Source: Oceanospirillum sp048264105 (GTDB taxonomy: Bacteria; Pseudomonadota; Gammaproteobacteria; Pseudomonadales; Halomonadaceae). Taken from it: a stretch of 64,000 nt of DNA. Below the pieces are notes generated by a model, which saw nothing but the letters and a program-made list of their open reading frames with translations, had not been told where the DNA came from and made no database searches. The first letter of the stretch is position 1. Each line of letters starts with the position of its first letter. Made by a program: the position numbers and the translations under genes. The stretch spans positions 62,001 to 126,000 of the forward strand of contig JBLXDJ010000005.1 of NCBI GenBank assembly GCA_048264105.1, given 5' to 3'. Shown piece after piece: positions 41,816-51,018 of the stretch.

Positions 41816-42168
41816 CGTTTCTGTCTCTTCTTTATTTCCCCTCGCCATCTCTACCCCTCAGGGCATATATAGTCTGAGGGGGTGGTCTGCTATTCTCATC
41901 CGGCTTGCCCCACACAACCCCACAATTGCACAGCAAAAGCTACATCTGTTGCTACGCTGTATAGACAAAGACATTCTTTCAGAATGCTTTGTTATATCTT
42001 GTAAGTCTGATGTAGTGTTTAATGGTATACCGCTACTAATTAACTACAAATCCTGCGTGAATAAAAAAGATAAAGGATACCCCGGTCAGGATGAACCGGA
42101 TAAGAGCAGCCAAGAGCTGCCGTGGTGCAGGGAATGCTCGAATCTGATAGTTGATGAGACCCCTATCT
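41793..42168. promoter_or_regulatory. 376-bp region before the chemoreceptor gene
   Basis: It begins with the displaced tRNA terminator. The remainder should hold the chemoreceptor promoter; no clear sigma-70 or sigma-28 boxes were found and no gene is supported. Confidence 0.35.
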
Positions 42169-44280
42169 ATGAAAACATGGTCGTTAAGAAACAAGCTCCT
42201 GCTTTTCTCGTTGCTCCTGCTGGTGGTTGCTCTGGGCGGAATGTCCTGGGTGGGCACGAATGCGATGAAGCACACCTCCGATGAAGTGATCAGTCAAATC
42301 TCTGTGTCCAGCCGTGAACGTGTTCATGACATTCTGGAGCAGGCATCCTTCCGCGTTGCCAGTGATGTGGGCAGTTATATGAACCGGGCATTTGATACGC
42401 CTGTAGCGATGAATCGTATTCTCTCTGCCGGTTTGGATGATCCTTCAAAACGTCTGAGTCGTGATGAAGTGCAGATGCTGGCCCGTCAGGCACTCGATGC
42501 GAATCCGCTGGTCAGTTCTGCTTATATTCAGTTTGAGAGAAATGGTTTTGGTGACAACGATGCCGCTATGATCGGTGCCGGTGATCACACCACTACCATA
42601 GGTACTCTGGAAACATACTGGGTTCGTGAGGGAAATTCACTGACTCACTATGTCACTGATGACCCTCAGGCAAAGTACTCTGAAACACCGAATGATCTGG
42701 GTGATCGTGAATCTGAGTGGTATCTCTGCAGTTACGAAACCAGTAAGACCTGTATCGTTGAGCCTTACCTTTATGAGATTGAACCCGGCAATGAAGTGCT
42801 GATGACCAGTCTGGTGACCCCGCTGCTTCGTGACGGTCGCTTTGTCGGGGTAGCAGGTTCTGATATCAACCTGCCAGTGCTGCAGAAGCTGATGAAAGAG
42901 ATGTCCGCCAAGCTGTTTGAGGGCAAGGCTCAGCTGCATCTGATTACCGAAAAAGGCCGTATTGTGGCCAGCAGTCAGTATGCGTCGAAACTCTCGCGTC
43001 CACTGGCGGAAGCTGATCAGGGATTTGCTCAGTCACTTAAAGGGCAAGCAGGCGATATTTTCGAGTATAACCAGCTGTTGGCGGTAGATCAGCCGATCCA
43101 TATTGAAGCCCCGGATACCCGTTGGCATCTGGTACTGACCGTGCCGGAGTCTGTTGCCTTTGCCGGTGTCAATCAGCTGAAATCTGAGCTGCAGGATGAT
43201 GTTCGCAGAACCATGGGCACTCAGCTGGTGTTCTCTCTGGTGATTATTGGGGTTGCCGCTGCAGCCATTGTGATCTTTGTGGGTACCATTACCCGACCGC
43301 TGAACCAGATGCGTGAACGTGTCTTTAACCTGAGCAGTGCCGAGGGTGACCTGACCCAGACACTGAATATTGAAAACCACCGTGAGCTGATCGAAATCAG
43401 CCAGGGGATCAATCAGTTTATTGCCAAGTTGCGGGATATGATTCTGGCCCTTCAGGAACAGAGCCTGCAGGTACAGAAGCAGACCAATCTGCTGAGTGAG
43501 GCCACGGACATCACCACCGAAACCATTGCCCGCCAAACGGCAGAAACCGACAGTGTGGCAACCGCTATGGAAGAGATGGCATCGACCAGTGCTGAGGTTG
43601 CAAGGCTGGCGTCCACCAGCGCCGAAGGTACTCAGGTTTCAGATAAGATTCTGCAGAGCACCCAGGCCAGCTTTGATCATAGTGTGACCCAGGTGCAGGC
43701 GATCGCTCAGGCGATGGTTGAAAACAGCGAGCGCATCAGTAAGGTCTCTGCCCGTAGTGACGACATTAATCAGATTGTCAGCACGATTGCTGCTATTGCC
43801 GAACAAACAAACCTGCTGGCGCTGAATGCTGCCATTGAGGCTGCTCGGGCAGGCGAACAGGGACGTGGTTTTGCGGTGGTTGCTGATGAAGTGAGAACGC
43901 TGGCTGCCAATACCCAGAAATCCACGGAAGAGATTAATGAGCTGGTTAAGCGTCTGCAGAATAACGTGCGGGAAGCGGTTGAGCAGATTGAAGCCAACAA
44001 GAGCCGCTCCGAAGAGACAACGCGCAGCATTGCTGAGAGTGTTGAAAGCCTGAAAGAGTTAGCCGGTCAGGTAAATCTGATCTCTGATAATACGGTTCAG
44101 GTGGCGTCTGCCGCTGAAGAACAGAGTCAGGTAAATGCGGAAATCAGCCGGAGTGTTGTCGGAATTGGCGATACCGCTAAAGAGCTGCATGATCAGGCTC
44201 AAACCATTGATGGGGTTCGTAAAGAGCTGACTCAGGTGGTGGGCTTGCTGGACAACCAGTTGAGTCGTCTTAAGGTGTAA
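42169..44280 (+). CDS. Methyl-accepting chemotaxis protein with dCache sensor
   Basis: About 703 residues. TM1 (about 8-29), a large periplasmic dCache-type domain (about 35-335; SAYIQFERNGFGD, MTSLVTPLLRDGRFVGVAGSDI), TM2 (about 353-374), HAMP (about 373-427) and a cytoplasmic signalling domain with the conserved hairpin tip IAEQTNLLALNAAIEAARAG. Ligand unknown; dCache domains often bind amino acids or organic acids. The start is taken at ATG 42169 (MKTWSLRNKLLLF); in-frame starts 5-6 codons earlier are possible and no Shine-Dalgarno is strong. It is the first gene after the integrated element. Confidence 0.94.
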   Translation: MKTWSLRNKLLLFSLLLLVVALGGMSWVGTNAMKHTSDEVISQISVSSRERVHDILEQASFRVASDVGSYMNRAFDTPVAMNRILSAGLDDPSKRLSRDEVQMLARQALDANPLVSSAYIQFERNGFGDNDAAMIGAGDHTTTIGTLETYWVREGNSLTHYVTDDPQAKYSETPNDLGDRESEWYLCSYETSKTCIVEPYLYEIEPGNEVLMTSLVTPLLRDGRFVGVAGSDINLPVLQKLMKEMSAKLFEGKAQLHLITEKGRIVASSQYASKLSRPLAEADQGFAQSLKGQAGDIFEYNQLLAVDQPIHIEAPDTRWHLVLTVPESVAFAGVNQLKSELQDDVRRTMGTQLVFSLVIIGVAAAAIVIFVGTITRPLNQMRERVFNLSSAEGDLTQTLNIENHRELIEISQGINQFIAKLRDMILALQEQSLQVQKQTNLLSEATDITTETIARQTAETDSVATAMEEMASTSAEVARLASTSAEGTQVSDKILQSTQASFDHSVTQVQAIAQAMVENSERISKVSARSDDINQIVSTIAAIAEQTNLLALNAAIEAARAGEQGRGFAVVADEVRTLAANTQKSTEEINELVKRLQNNVREAVEQIEANKSRSEETTRSIAESVESLKELAGQVNLISDNTVQVASAAEEQSQVNAEISRSVVGIGDTAKELHDQAQTIDGVRKELTQVVGLLDNQLSRLKV

Positions 44281-44305
44281 CGCTTTACGGTTACCGATAA
44301 GAAGA

Positions 44306-44337
44306 AAAAGCCGGAGTTGATGCTCCGGCTTTTTTTG
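44306..44337. terminator. Bidirectional terminator between the chemoreceptor and GGDEF-EAL genes
   Basis: AAAAGCCGGAG (44306-44316), six-base loop, CTCCGGCTTTT (44323-44333), continuing T-run. Confidence 0.92.
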
Positions 44338-44341
44338 TCGG

Positions 44342-47300
44342 TCAGATTGAGTAGCCGATGCTGTGTATGGCCTTGTGCTGGCGGCGCAGTTCCTCAAAGG
44401 CTTCTGACGGTATGGGTTTGCTGAGCAGGTAGCCCTGATAGCAGTCACACTTCAGATCAGCAAGGGCATGCAGTTGCTCTTTATTTTCAACGCCTTCTGC
44501 CAGTACCGTAAGCCCCAGCGCCTGACCCATTGCGGTGATGGCCCCGACGATCTCGTAATCGCCCCGGTTGTGCTCAATCTCATCAATAAAGCTTTTATCG
44601 ATCTTTAACAGATCCAGCGGCAGCTGCTTAAGCTGAGTGAAGGAGGAGTAGCCGGTGCCAAAATCATCCATTGCCAGTTTGATGCCGATATCACGAAACT
44701 GCTGCAGCAGTTTCAGCGTTTGCCCGGGATTACCCATCAGGCTGCTTTCCGTAAGCTCCAGTTCCAGATGCTGCGGCGGGAAGCCGGTTTCCAGAAGAAT
44801 ACGGGTGATATGAACATAAAGCTCTGCATTACTGAGCTGAACCGGCGAAAGGTTAACCGCCAGCCGGAGTGGCTCGAAACCGGCATCCAGCCAGGCCTTG
44901 CCCTGCCGGCATGTTTGCTCCAGTACCTTAAGGCCTATCTCGTGAATCAGGCCGTTTTCTTCGCACTGAGGAATAAAGTCGTTGGGCGGAATCATCCCTT
45001 CCGTCGGATGCTGCCAACGCACCAGCGCCTCTGCGCCGATAATCTCCTGGGTATGAATATCGATCTGCGGCTGGTAATAAACGATCAGCTCATCATTCTG
45101 CAGCGCCTCATGCATCCGGGCTTCAAGTTCCAAACGGTTTCGGGCGTTTTGGGTCAGCTCATCCGAGAAGAAACGCAGCCGTGATCGACCTTCATTTTTC
45201 GCCTGAAACAGCGCGGCATCGGCATGCTGTAGCAGGGTGTCCGCATCCAGTCCGTTTTGCGGAGCAAGGCTGACTCCCATACTGGCACCCAGTTTTACGG
45301 TACGGTTATCAGAGAGTTTCCAGGGCTGGCTGATCCGGCGAATCAGGTTATTGGCAATGCGGATCAGTTCATCGCTGTCTGAGAGATGATCAAACAGCAG
45401 GGCAAACTCGTCACCACCTAAGCGGCAAATCGTATCGGCCTGGGGTACATCCTGATCCAGCATGGTGGCGATATGGCGCAGCAGTTCATCACCACTGCTG
45501 TGGCCATAACTGTCATTCACATTTTTAAAGCGATCCAGACCGATAACAATCAGGGCGACCTGATGTTTGTCCTTCTGAATCTGGCGGATGGCATGGTCGG
45601 TACGCATCATGAGGTTTTTCCGGTTTGCAAGACCGGTCAGCGGATCGTGATAATCCAGAAACATCAGGCGGCTTTCTGATTCCCGTTGCTCGGTCAGATC
45701 CGCAAAAACCCCAACATAGTGGTTAATATCGCCTTTATGGTCACGAACCACACTGATATTCAGCAGTTCCGGATAGGTGCTGCCATCGGCCCGTCGGCTG
45801 GTCAGCTCACCCTGCCAGTGTCCGTACGTGCGGATGTTGTGCCACATCGCCCGGTAAAAACGACGGTCATGGTCACCGGACTGAAGAATTGACGGGGAAC
45901 GTCCCAATACCTGCTCTTCGGTGTAGCCGGTCATATTGCAGAACGCTTTGTTGACCCGCTGGATCTTGCGCTGGGCACTGACCACCATGACCGCTTCATT
46001 GGTATTCTCAAAGACGGCTGCCGCCTGCTTAAGGCGCAGCTCATTCTGTTTGCGTTGGGTAATATCTTTCAGGTGGACAAAGAAGCGGCCGCCTTGTTTG
46101 GGCCAGTAAGAGGTTTTGATCTCAACATCAATCTCAGTACCGTCTTTGCAGCGGTGGCGGGTTTCAAAGGTATCCTGACCTTTCTGGCGAATCGCTTCGA
46201 TATGCTTACGGGTCTCATATTGCGATTCGACCAGCTCCAGGTCATGAATACCCCGCTGCAGGATATCTTCCTGACTGAAGCCGACCATGTCGCAGTAGGC
46301 CTGATTCACTTCAAGAATCTTGCCTTCCATATCGATGATCCAGAAACCATCCATCGCGGTTTCGATAACACTGCGATAGGTTTCTTCCCGTTCGACCAGA
46401 TTCTTCTCAACCCGGATGCGCTCTGATATGTCACGAACCGAGGAGATAAAGTAATCCTCATCACCGATTGTTATCAGGCTGGTATTTACTTCAACCGGCA
46501 GGGCGTCGCCATTTTTGGTCTTGTGCTCGGTGCTGAACAGCACCGCATTACCCTGGCTGACTTTCTTTTTAAAACTGGCAAGATCGATATTGACGGCAAA
46601 TTTTGAGATAGCTGATACCGGATGACCAATCAGCTCTTCCCGATCATATCCCAGCTGGCGGCAGGCCTGCTTGTTGGCGTCGACGATATGCAGGTTGGTG
46701 GCATTGAGAATAAAGACGCCATCTCTGAGTTGGTCGATCAGGGTGTTCAGCAGAGTGGGTTGATCGATCCGACTGATCTGCTCCTGTAGTTGCCGGGATT
46801 GTTCCTCTTTTCGGGTCAGTTCCTGCTCCAGATAGTCAACGTAGCCGGTCTGAATGGCCCGGCTGACATCGTGTCGGGTGATAATACCGGCGACCTTATC
46901 TTCACAGTTGATCACCACAAAGCGACGCACCTGTTGCAGATCCATCTGTTGCAACGCCGAGATGATCAGGTTGTTTTGATGGATGGTCAGTACCGGCTGA
47001 TGCATCACTTCATGCAGGGGGATCTGACTCAGATCGTTATGTTCCAGTGCCAGCTGAACCAGATCCCGCTCACTCAGAATACCAACGGCCTGATCATTTT
47101 CTGTCACCACGATAGAGCTGATATGGGCCGCGTCCATCGCAGACAGTGCCGCCTGAAGATTGCTCTGGGGTGGCAGGGTCACCACCTGTCGGGACATGAC
47201 CTGACCCACTTTCAGATTGATGGTGATGGGCAGATGCAGGTAGTGATCTGTGAAGTCTTTGTTGCTGACCATGCCCACCAGTTTGTTGTCTGAATTAACC

Positions 47301-47611
47301 ACCAGCAGATGACTCAGCTGGTGCTCCGCCATGGTGAGAAAGGCATCGTTACGGTGGGTCTGTTCTGAAATGGCAACCGGTTTGGCTGCAAACTGCGCAA
47401 TGCTGCCCTTAAGTGGGCCCTGATGTCTGGCAAGCTGGTGGATCAGGTGGTGTTCGGTGAACATGCCCAGAGGTTGCTGGTCGGCAGCAACAACCGCCAC
47501 GCAGCTGCATTTCTCCTGTTGCATCAGTTGCAACACAGCGGCGATATCTTGTTCTGGTGAAACGGTAATCAGCTGAGGAGACAACATCTGGCTGACTTTC
47601 AGTGATTCCAT
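44342..47611 (-). CDS. Multidomain c-di-GMP protein: 4 CBS, 3 PAS, GGDEF, EAL
   Basis: A 1,089-residue cytoplasmic protein. Two CBS pairs (about 5-260; repeated motifs such as VSNKDFTDH, LSERDLVQLAL and ITRHDVSRA), a linker helix, three PAS domains (about 285-650), GGDEF (about 655-815) with DPLTGLANRKNL and intact RLGGDEF, and EAL (about 830-1080) with intact GAEALVRW, MDDFGTGYSS, LKIDKSFIDE and LAEGVENKEQ. Both catalytic domains look functional. CBS pairs usually bind adenine nucleotides, so energy charge and PAS ligands may set the balance between synthesis and breakdown. GAGGAAAAGTT precedes the ATG. It is a single gene. Confidence 0.94.
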   Translation of the reverse strand: MESLKVSQMLSPQLITVSPEQDIAAVLQLMQQEKCSCVAVVAADQQPLGMFTEHHLIHQLARHQGPLKGSIAQFAAKPVAISEQTHRNDAFLTMAEHQLSHLLVVNSDNKLVGMVSNKDFTDHYLHLPITINLKVGQVMSRQVVTLPPQSNLQAALSAMDAAHISSIVVTENDQAVGILSERDLVQLALEHNDLSQIPLHEVMHQPVLTIHQNNLIISALQQMDLQQVRRFVVINCEDKVAGIITRHDVSRAIQTGYVDYLEQELTRKEEQSRQLQEQISRIDQPTLLNTLIDQLRDGVFILNATNLHIVDANKQACRQLGYDREELIGHPVSAISKFAVNIDLASFKKKVSQGNAVLFSTEHKTKNGDALPVEVNTSLITIGDEDYFISSVRDISERIRVEKNLVEREETYRSVIETAMDGFWIIDMEGKILEVNQAYCDMVGFSQEDILQRGIHDLELVESQYETRKHIEAIRQKGQDTFETRHRCKDGTEIDVEIKTSYWPKQGGRFFVHLKDITQRKQNELRLKQAAAVFENTNEAVMVVSAQRKIQRVNKAFCNMTGYTEEQVLGRSPSILQSGDHDRRFYRAMWHNIRTYGHWQGELTSRRADGSTYPELLNISVVRDHKGDINHYVGVFADLTEQRESESRLMFLDYHDPLTGLANRKNLMMRTDHAIRQIQKDKHQVALIVIGLDRFKNVNDSYGHSSGDELLRHIATMLDQDVPQADTICRLGGDEFALLFDHLSDSDELIRIANNLIRRISQPWKLSDNRTVKLGASMGVSLAPQNGLDADTLLQHADAALFQAKNEGRSRLRFFSDELTQNARNRLELEARMHEALQNDELIVYYQPQIDIHTQEIIGAEALVRWQHPTEGMIPPNDFIPQCEENGLIHEIGLKVLEQTCRQGKAWLDAGFEPLRLAVNLSPVQLSNAELYVHITRILLETGFPPQHLELELTESSLMGNPGQTLKLLQQFRDIGIKLAMDDFGTGYSSFTQLKQLPLDLLKIDKSFIDEIEHNRGDYEIVGAITAMGQALGLTVLAEGVENKEQLHALADLKCDCYQGYLLSKPIPSEAFEELRRQHKAIHSIGYSI

Positions 47612-47791
47612 AACTTTTCCTCGGGCATTCAGGCTCTCATTGTTTCAGGTAGCGATAAATTACAAATGTTAATTATGTATCATAATGTAATGTTTTGTAT
47701 ATTGCTCTGGGTCACAATAGACTGAACCTGCCTCAGAAGCCTCTCTTATAGGGTGGAATTCTTACCAGAAGTCACTCGATGAGAGGCCGCC

Positions 47792-49345
47792 TCAGGAGGA
47801 GCAGCTCAGGCAAATCCCCGCAGCCCAGTCCGGAGCCGCTTCGGCATACTGACTAAGTTGAGAATGATAATTAAAAGGGTCGCGCAGTAATATGAGCAAA
47901 TTGTTTATGTGGGTCATATCGCCCTGATGTGCCTGCTCAATCGCTTCCTCGGCCATATAGTATCTCAACAGGTAAACCGGATTTACCTGCTGCATCTGCT
48001 TTAGTCTGTCACTTTCAGCCAAAGGCTGATCCTCAAGGCGCTGATGATACTGCTTCAGCCATAGCTCAAAAGCGGATGGGTGAAGACAGATTCCTGCCAG
48101 TTTCTGCTGCTGTTCTTTGGCCGGTGTTTCGCTGAGCAGGCGGAAAAACAGCGTGATATCGGTTTTCTGCACTTCCAGTAATTGCCAGAGCTCTTCGATC
48201 AGCGACTGATCCCTGTTAGCGCTGTCATTATGGGCAATTAAGCCCAGACGCTTACGCATCAGGTTGAGGTATTCGGTCTGATACAGATCCGGGTAGCGTC
48301 CCAGTTCGGCTTCCAGCCGTCTCTGAGCCACAGAGCCATCCCCTGACACCAAAGGCATCAGGCATTGCCCCAGCCGGAACAGATTCCAGCGCATCACCTC
48401 TGGCTGACGTTTAAAAGCATAACGCCCCTGATGGTCAGAATGATTACTCACCTGATCGGCCTTGTAATAATCCATAAACTGAAATGGGCCGTAGTCGAAA
48501 GTCTCACCGATAATCGACATATTGTCGGTATTCATCACCCCATGGACAAAACCATAGGCCTGCCAGTGTGCGACCAGCGTGGTGCTTCGGTGAATCACTT
48601 CCCTGAGCAGTGCCAATGGGGGATTGTCATGGTTCGTATGCTGCGGATAGTAGCGCTGGATCACATAGTCGGTCAGCTGTTTCAGATCATCGAATCGCTG
48701 ACTGTAGTAGAGATGTTCAAAGTGTCCGAAACGGATATGGCTGGGGGTTATCCGCAACAGCATAGCGCAGGGTTCCGGGAAGCCTTCGCGCAATACGGTA
48801 TCTGACGAGCCAACCAGACAGAGCGCTTCTGTCGTCGGAATCCTCAGACCTGCCATCGCCGCACTGGCCAGATATTCCCGAATGCTGGAACGCAATACCG
48901 CCCGACCGTCAGCAAAGCGGGAGTAGGCGGTTTTACCGGCTCCCTTAAGATGAAAATCCCGCAACACGCCATCGGGTCCTTCATGCTCGCCCAGTAAAAG
49001 CCCCCGTCCATCTCCCAGCTGGGGGTTATAGACACCAAACTGATGACCGGTGTATTTCATCGCCAGGGGTTCGCTGCCGGCAAACAGCTTGTGGCCACTG
49101 GCGTAGGCTGTCAGCTCCTTTGGGCTCAGCGAGTCAGGATCCAGCCCCAGTTTCTGGGCAACATCCGGGTTTACGCTCACCAGATAGGGATTGTTCAGTG
49201 GCGCAGGGGCGATGCGCTGGAAATCCTGTTCCGGCAGCTGTTGGTAGTGACGGGTCAGCTGAAGATCCTGCAGCTGAATGTCTGAACTATTCTGGCAAGT
49301 GCTCATAAGGGTCGCCGGTTCATCAGATTTACCTTGGCAGCTCAT
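47792..49345 (-). CDS. selO: Protein adenylyltransferase SelO (YdiU)
   Basis: A pseudokinase-fold enzyme that transfers AMP from ATP to proteins, linked to oxidative stress. The 517 residues contain KYTGHQFGVYNPQLGDGRG, LKGAGKTAYSRFADGRAVLRS, the metal and active-site HGVMNTDNMSIIGETFDYGP, and PEVMRWNLFRLGQCL. The C terminus ends ICLSCSS, the cysteine form of the redox tail where some eukaryotic SelO proteins carry selenocysteine. The start is either ATG 49345 or ATG 49306; neither has a clear ribosome-binding site. Confidence 0.95.
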   Translation of the reverse strand: MSCQGKSDEPATLMSTCQNSSDIQLQDLQLTRHYQQLPEQDFQRIAPAPLNNPYLVSVNPDVAQKLGLDPDSLSPKELTAYASGHKLFAGSEPLAMKYTGHQFGVYNPQLGDGRGLLLGEHEGPDGVLRDFHLKGAGKTAYSRFADGRAVLRSSIREYLASAAMAGLRIPTTEALCLVGSSDTVLREGFPEPCAMLLRITPSHIRFGHFEHLYYSQRFDDLKQLTDYVIQRYYPQHTNHDNPPLALLREVIHRSTTLVAHWQAYGFVHGVMNTDNMSIIGETFDYGPFQFMDYYKADQVSNHSDHQGRYAFKRQPEVMRWNLFRLGQCLMPLVSGDGSVAQRRLEAELGRYPDLYQTEYLNLMRKRLGLIAHNDSANRDQSLIEELWQLLEVQKTDITLFFRLLSETPAKEQQQKLAGICLHPSAFELWLKQYHQRLEDQPLAESDRLKQMQQVNPVYLLRYYMAEEAIEQAHQGDMTHINNLLILLRDPFNYHSQLSQYAEAAPDWAAGICLSCSS

Positions 49346-49630
49346 GGTTAAGCGGGTGATAGCTTAGGACTATATCATAGTATTTTAGTTGGTTTTCCCG
49401 GGCGGGGTATGGCCGATGGGGTCAGAGGAACGAGGTCGCATCAGTTAAAAAATACCCCGCACGGCCTATACCCCTGTTTTGGGTTTTAGGCCTATAATCG
49501 GTGTCCTAAATTTGCCGCACTGCACCATAGACCGCTGTTTAGCCTGTCTTACCTGACATCCGATTCAGAGTGCGCGCAACGGCGGTCATAGCTGCAGTAA
49601 ATAATAAGATAACAATCAAGAAGGCCCCCG

Positions 49631-50881
49631 ATGACCGAACTGCTGCATACCTTCCTGCTGGCGCTGGCTTTTTTAGCGCTGTTAGGTGTTGTTTTTGAAG
49701 AAGTAATTCATATTAACAAAGCCAAAGTGACCCTGTTTCTGGGCACGGTTTCCTGGCTTTTGATGTTTATTTTCCCGGAGAGCGATGCCGGACTTGTCCG
49801 CATTGAAGAAGGCCTGTCGGAGAGTATCTCTGAGATCGCCGAACTCTGGCTGTTTCTGGTGGCGGCGATGACCTTTGTCGCCTACCTGAACAAAAAAGGG
49901 CTGATTCAGAACCTGATCTATCTGTTCCTGCCCTCGCGCATCTCCGAGAAGATGCTGCTGGTGCTGACCGGCCTGTTCTGTTTTATCTTCTCCTCTATCG
50001 CCGATAACATCACCGCGACACTGGTATCTGCCGCGCTGATTCTCTCCCTGAATCTTGAAGCTAAAAAGACCCTGCGTTTTGCAGCGCTGGTGGTTTTTGC
50101 GGTCAACTCCGGTGGTGTCGCGCTGATTACCGGTGATGTGACCACGCTGATGATCTTTCTCTCTGGCCATGTCAGTGTGCTCCAGCTGCTGTATCTGTCG
50201 ATGCCTGCGCTGATCGGTGTGGTCGCGCTAACGCTGATGCTATCTTTCGGTCTGAAAGGTGAGGTGCTGATTGAGAAGAAAATCACACCGATCCGCCGGG
50301 TGGATCTGATTATCGCTGCGGTCTTCCTTTCGACGATTCTGCTGACCATTACCTTTAATGCCCTGTTCCATATTCCGCCGATGCTGACCTTCCTGGCGGG
50401 CATGTCGCTGATGTTCCTGGTGGCGCGTTTCTTCGATGATGATAACGAAGACCCGATTATGGACTACATCCGGGTGATCGAATTTGAAACCCTGCTCTTC
50501 TTCCTCGGTATTCTGTTGCTGGTGGGGATGCTGAAAGAGATCGGTGTACTGGAAAGTCTGGTCAGCCTGTACGAGGTGATGCCGCCGGTACTGGCCAACT
50601 ATCTGATGGGGGTACTCTCAGCGGGTATTGATAACGTACCGCTGACCGCCGCCGTGCTGAAATCCGGTATTCATATGAGTACACAGGAGTGGATGGGGCT
50701 GACCTACGCCGTGGGTGTGGGTGGTTCGCTGCTGGTGATCGGTTCCGCTGCGGGTATCGTGATGATGAGCAAAATTGGTGCCCTGACTTTCGGCCGCTAT
50801 GTGCGCTTTATTCTGCCGCTGCTGATCGCCTACACCATAGGCTATGCCGGTGCCTGGGTCTTAGGTCACTGGATGTTCTGA
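49631..50881 (+). CDS. nhaD: Sodium/proton antiporter NhaD
   Basis: A 416-residue inner-membrane Na+/H+ antiporter of the NhaD type found in marine and halophilic bacteria. It has about 11-13 hydrophobic helices with the family segments SSIADNITATLVSAALILSL, VNSGGVALITGDVTTLM and SAGIDNVPLTAAVLKSG. AAGAAGG precedes the ATG. It is a single gene closed by a terminator, and fits a life at seawater salinity together with teaABCD. Confidence 0.95.
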   Translation: MTELLHTFLLALAFLALLGVVFEEVIHINKAKVTLFLGTVSWLLMFIFPESDAGLVRIEEGLSESISEIAELWLFLVAAMTFVAYLNKKGLIQNLIYLFLPSRISEKMLLVLTGLFCFIFSSIADNITATLVSAALILSLNLEAKKTLRFAALVVFAVNSGGVALITGDVTTLMIFLSGHVSVLQLLYLSMPALIGVVALTLMLSFGLKGEVLIEKKITPIRRVDLIIAAVFLSTILLTITFNALFHIPPMLTFLAGMSLMFLVARFFDDDNEDPIMDYIRVIEFETLLFFLGILLLVGMLKEIGVLESLVSLYEVMPPVLANYLMGVLSAGIDNVPLTAAVLKSGIHMSTQEWMGLTYAVGVGGSLLVIGSAAGIVMMSKIGALTFGRYVRFILPLLIAYTIGYAGAWVLGHWMF

Positions 50882-50900
50882 TCTCGCTTAAAGATCCCGG

Positions 50901-50925
50901 AAAGGCCAGCATTGCTGGCCTTTTT
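50901..50925 (+). terminator. Terminator of nhaD
   Basis: AAAGGCCAGC (50901-50910), ATT loop, GCTGGCCTTT (50914-50923), T-run. Confidence 0.92.
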
Positions 50926-51018
50926 GTTGTCCGCCTTTCCGGTTAACTTTCTGTCATACTTGGATTAATCAGAGCCCCCTATTGGCTCAACCTAACCCTT
51001 GAATGACAGGAGCCATCT

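Noticed and set aside
41651..41848. 65-codon minus-strand frame over attR
   Set aside because: Contains the translated tRNA-Ser fragment; artefact of the displaced tRNA end.
41949..42284. 111-codon frame overlapping the chemoreceptor start
   Set aside because: Overlaps the recognised gene in another frame, no ribosome-binding site, no resemblance.
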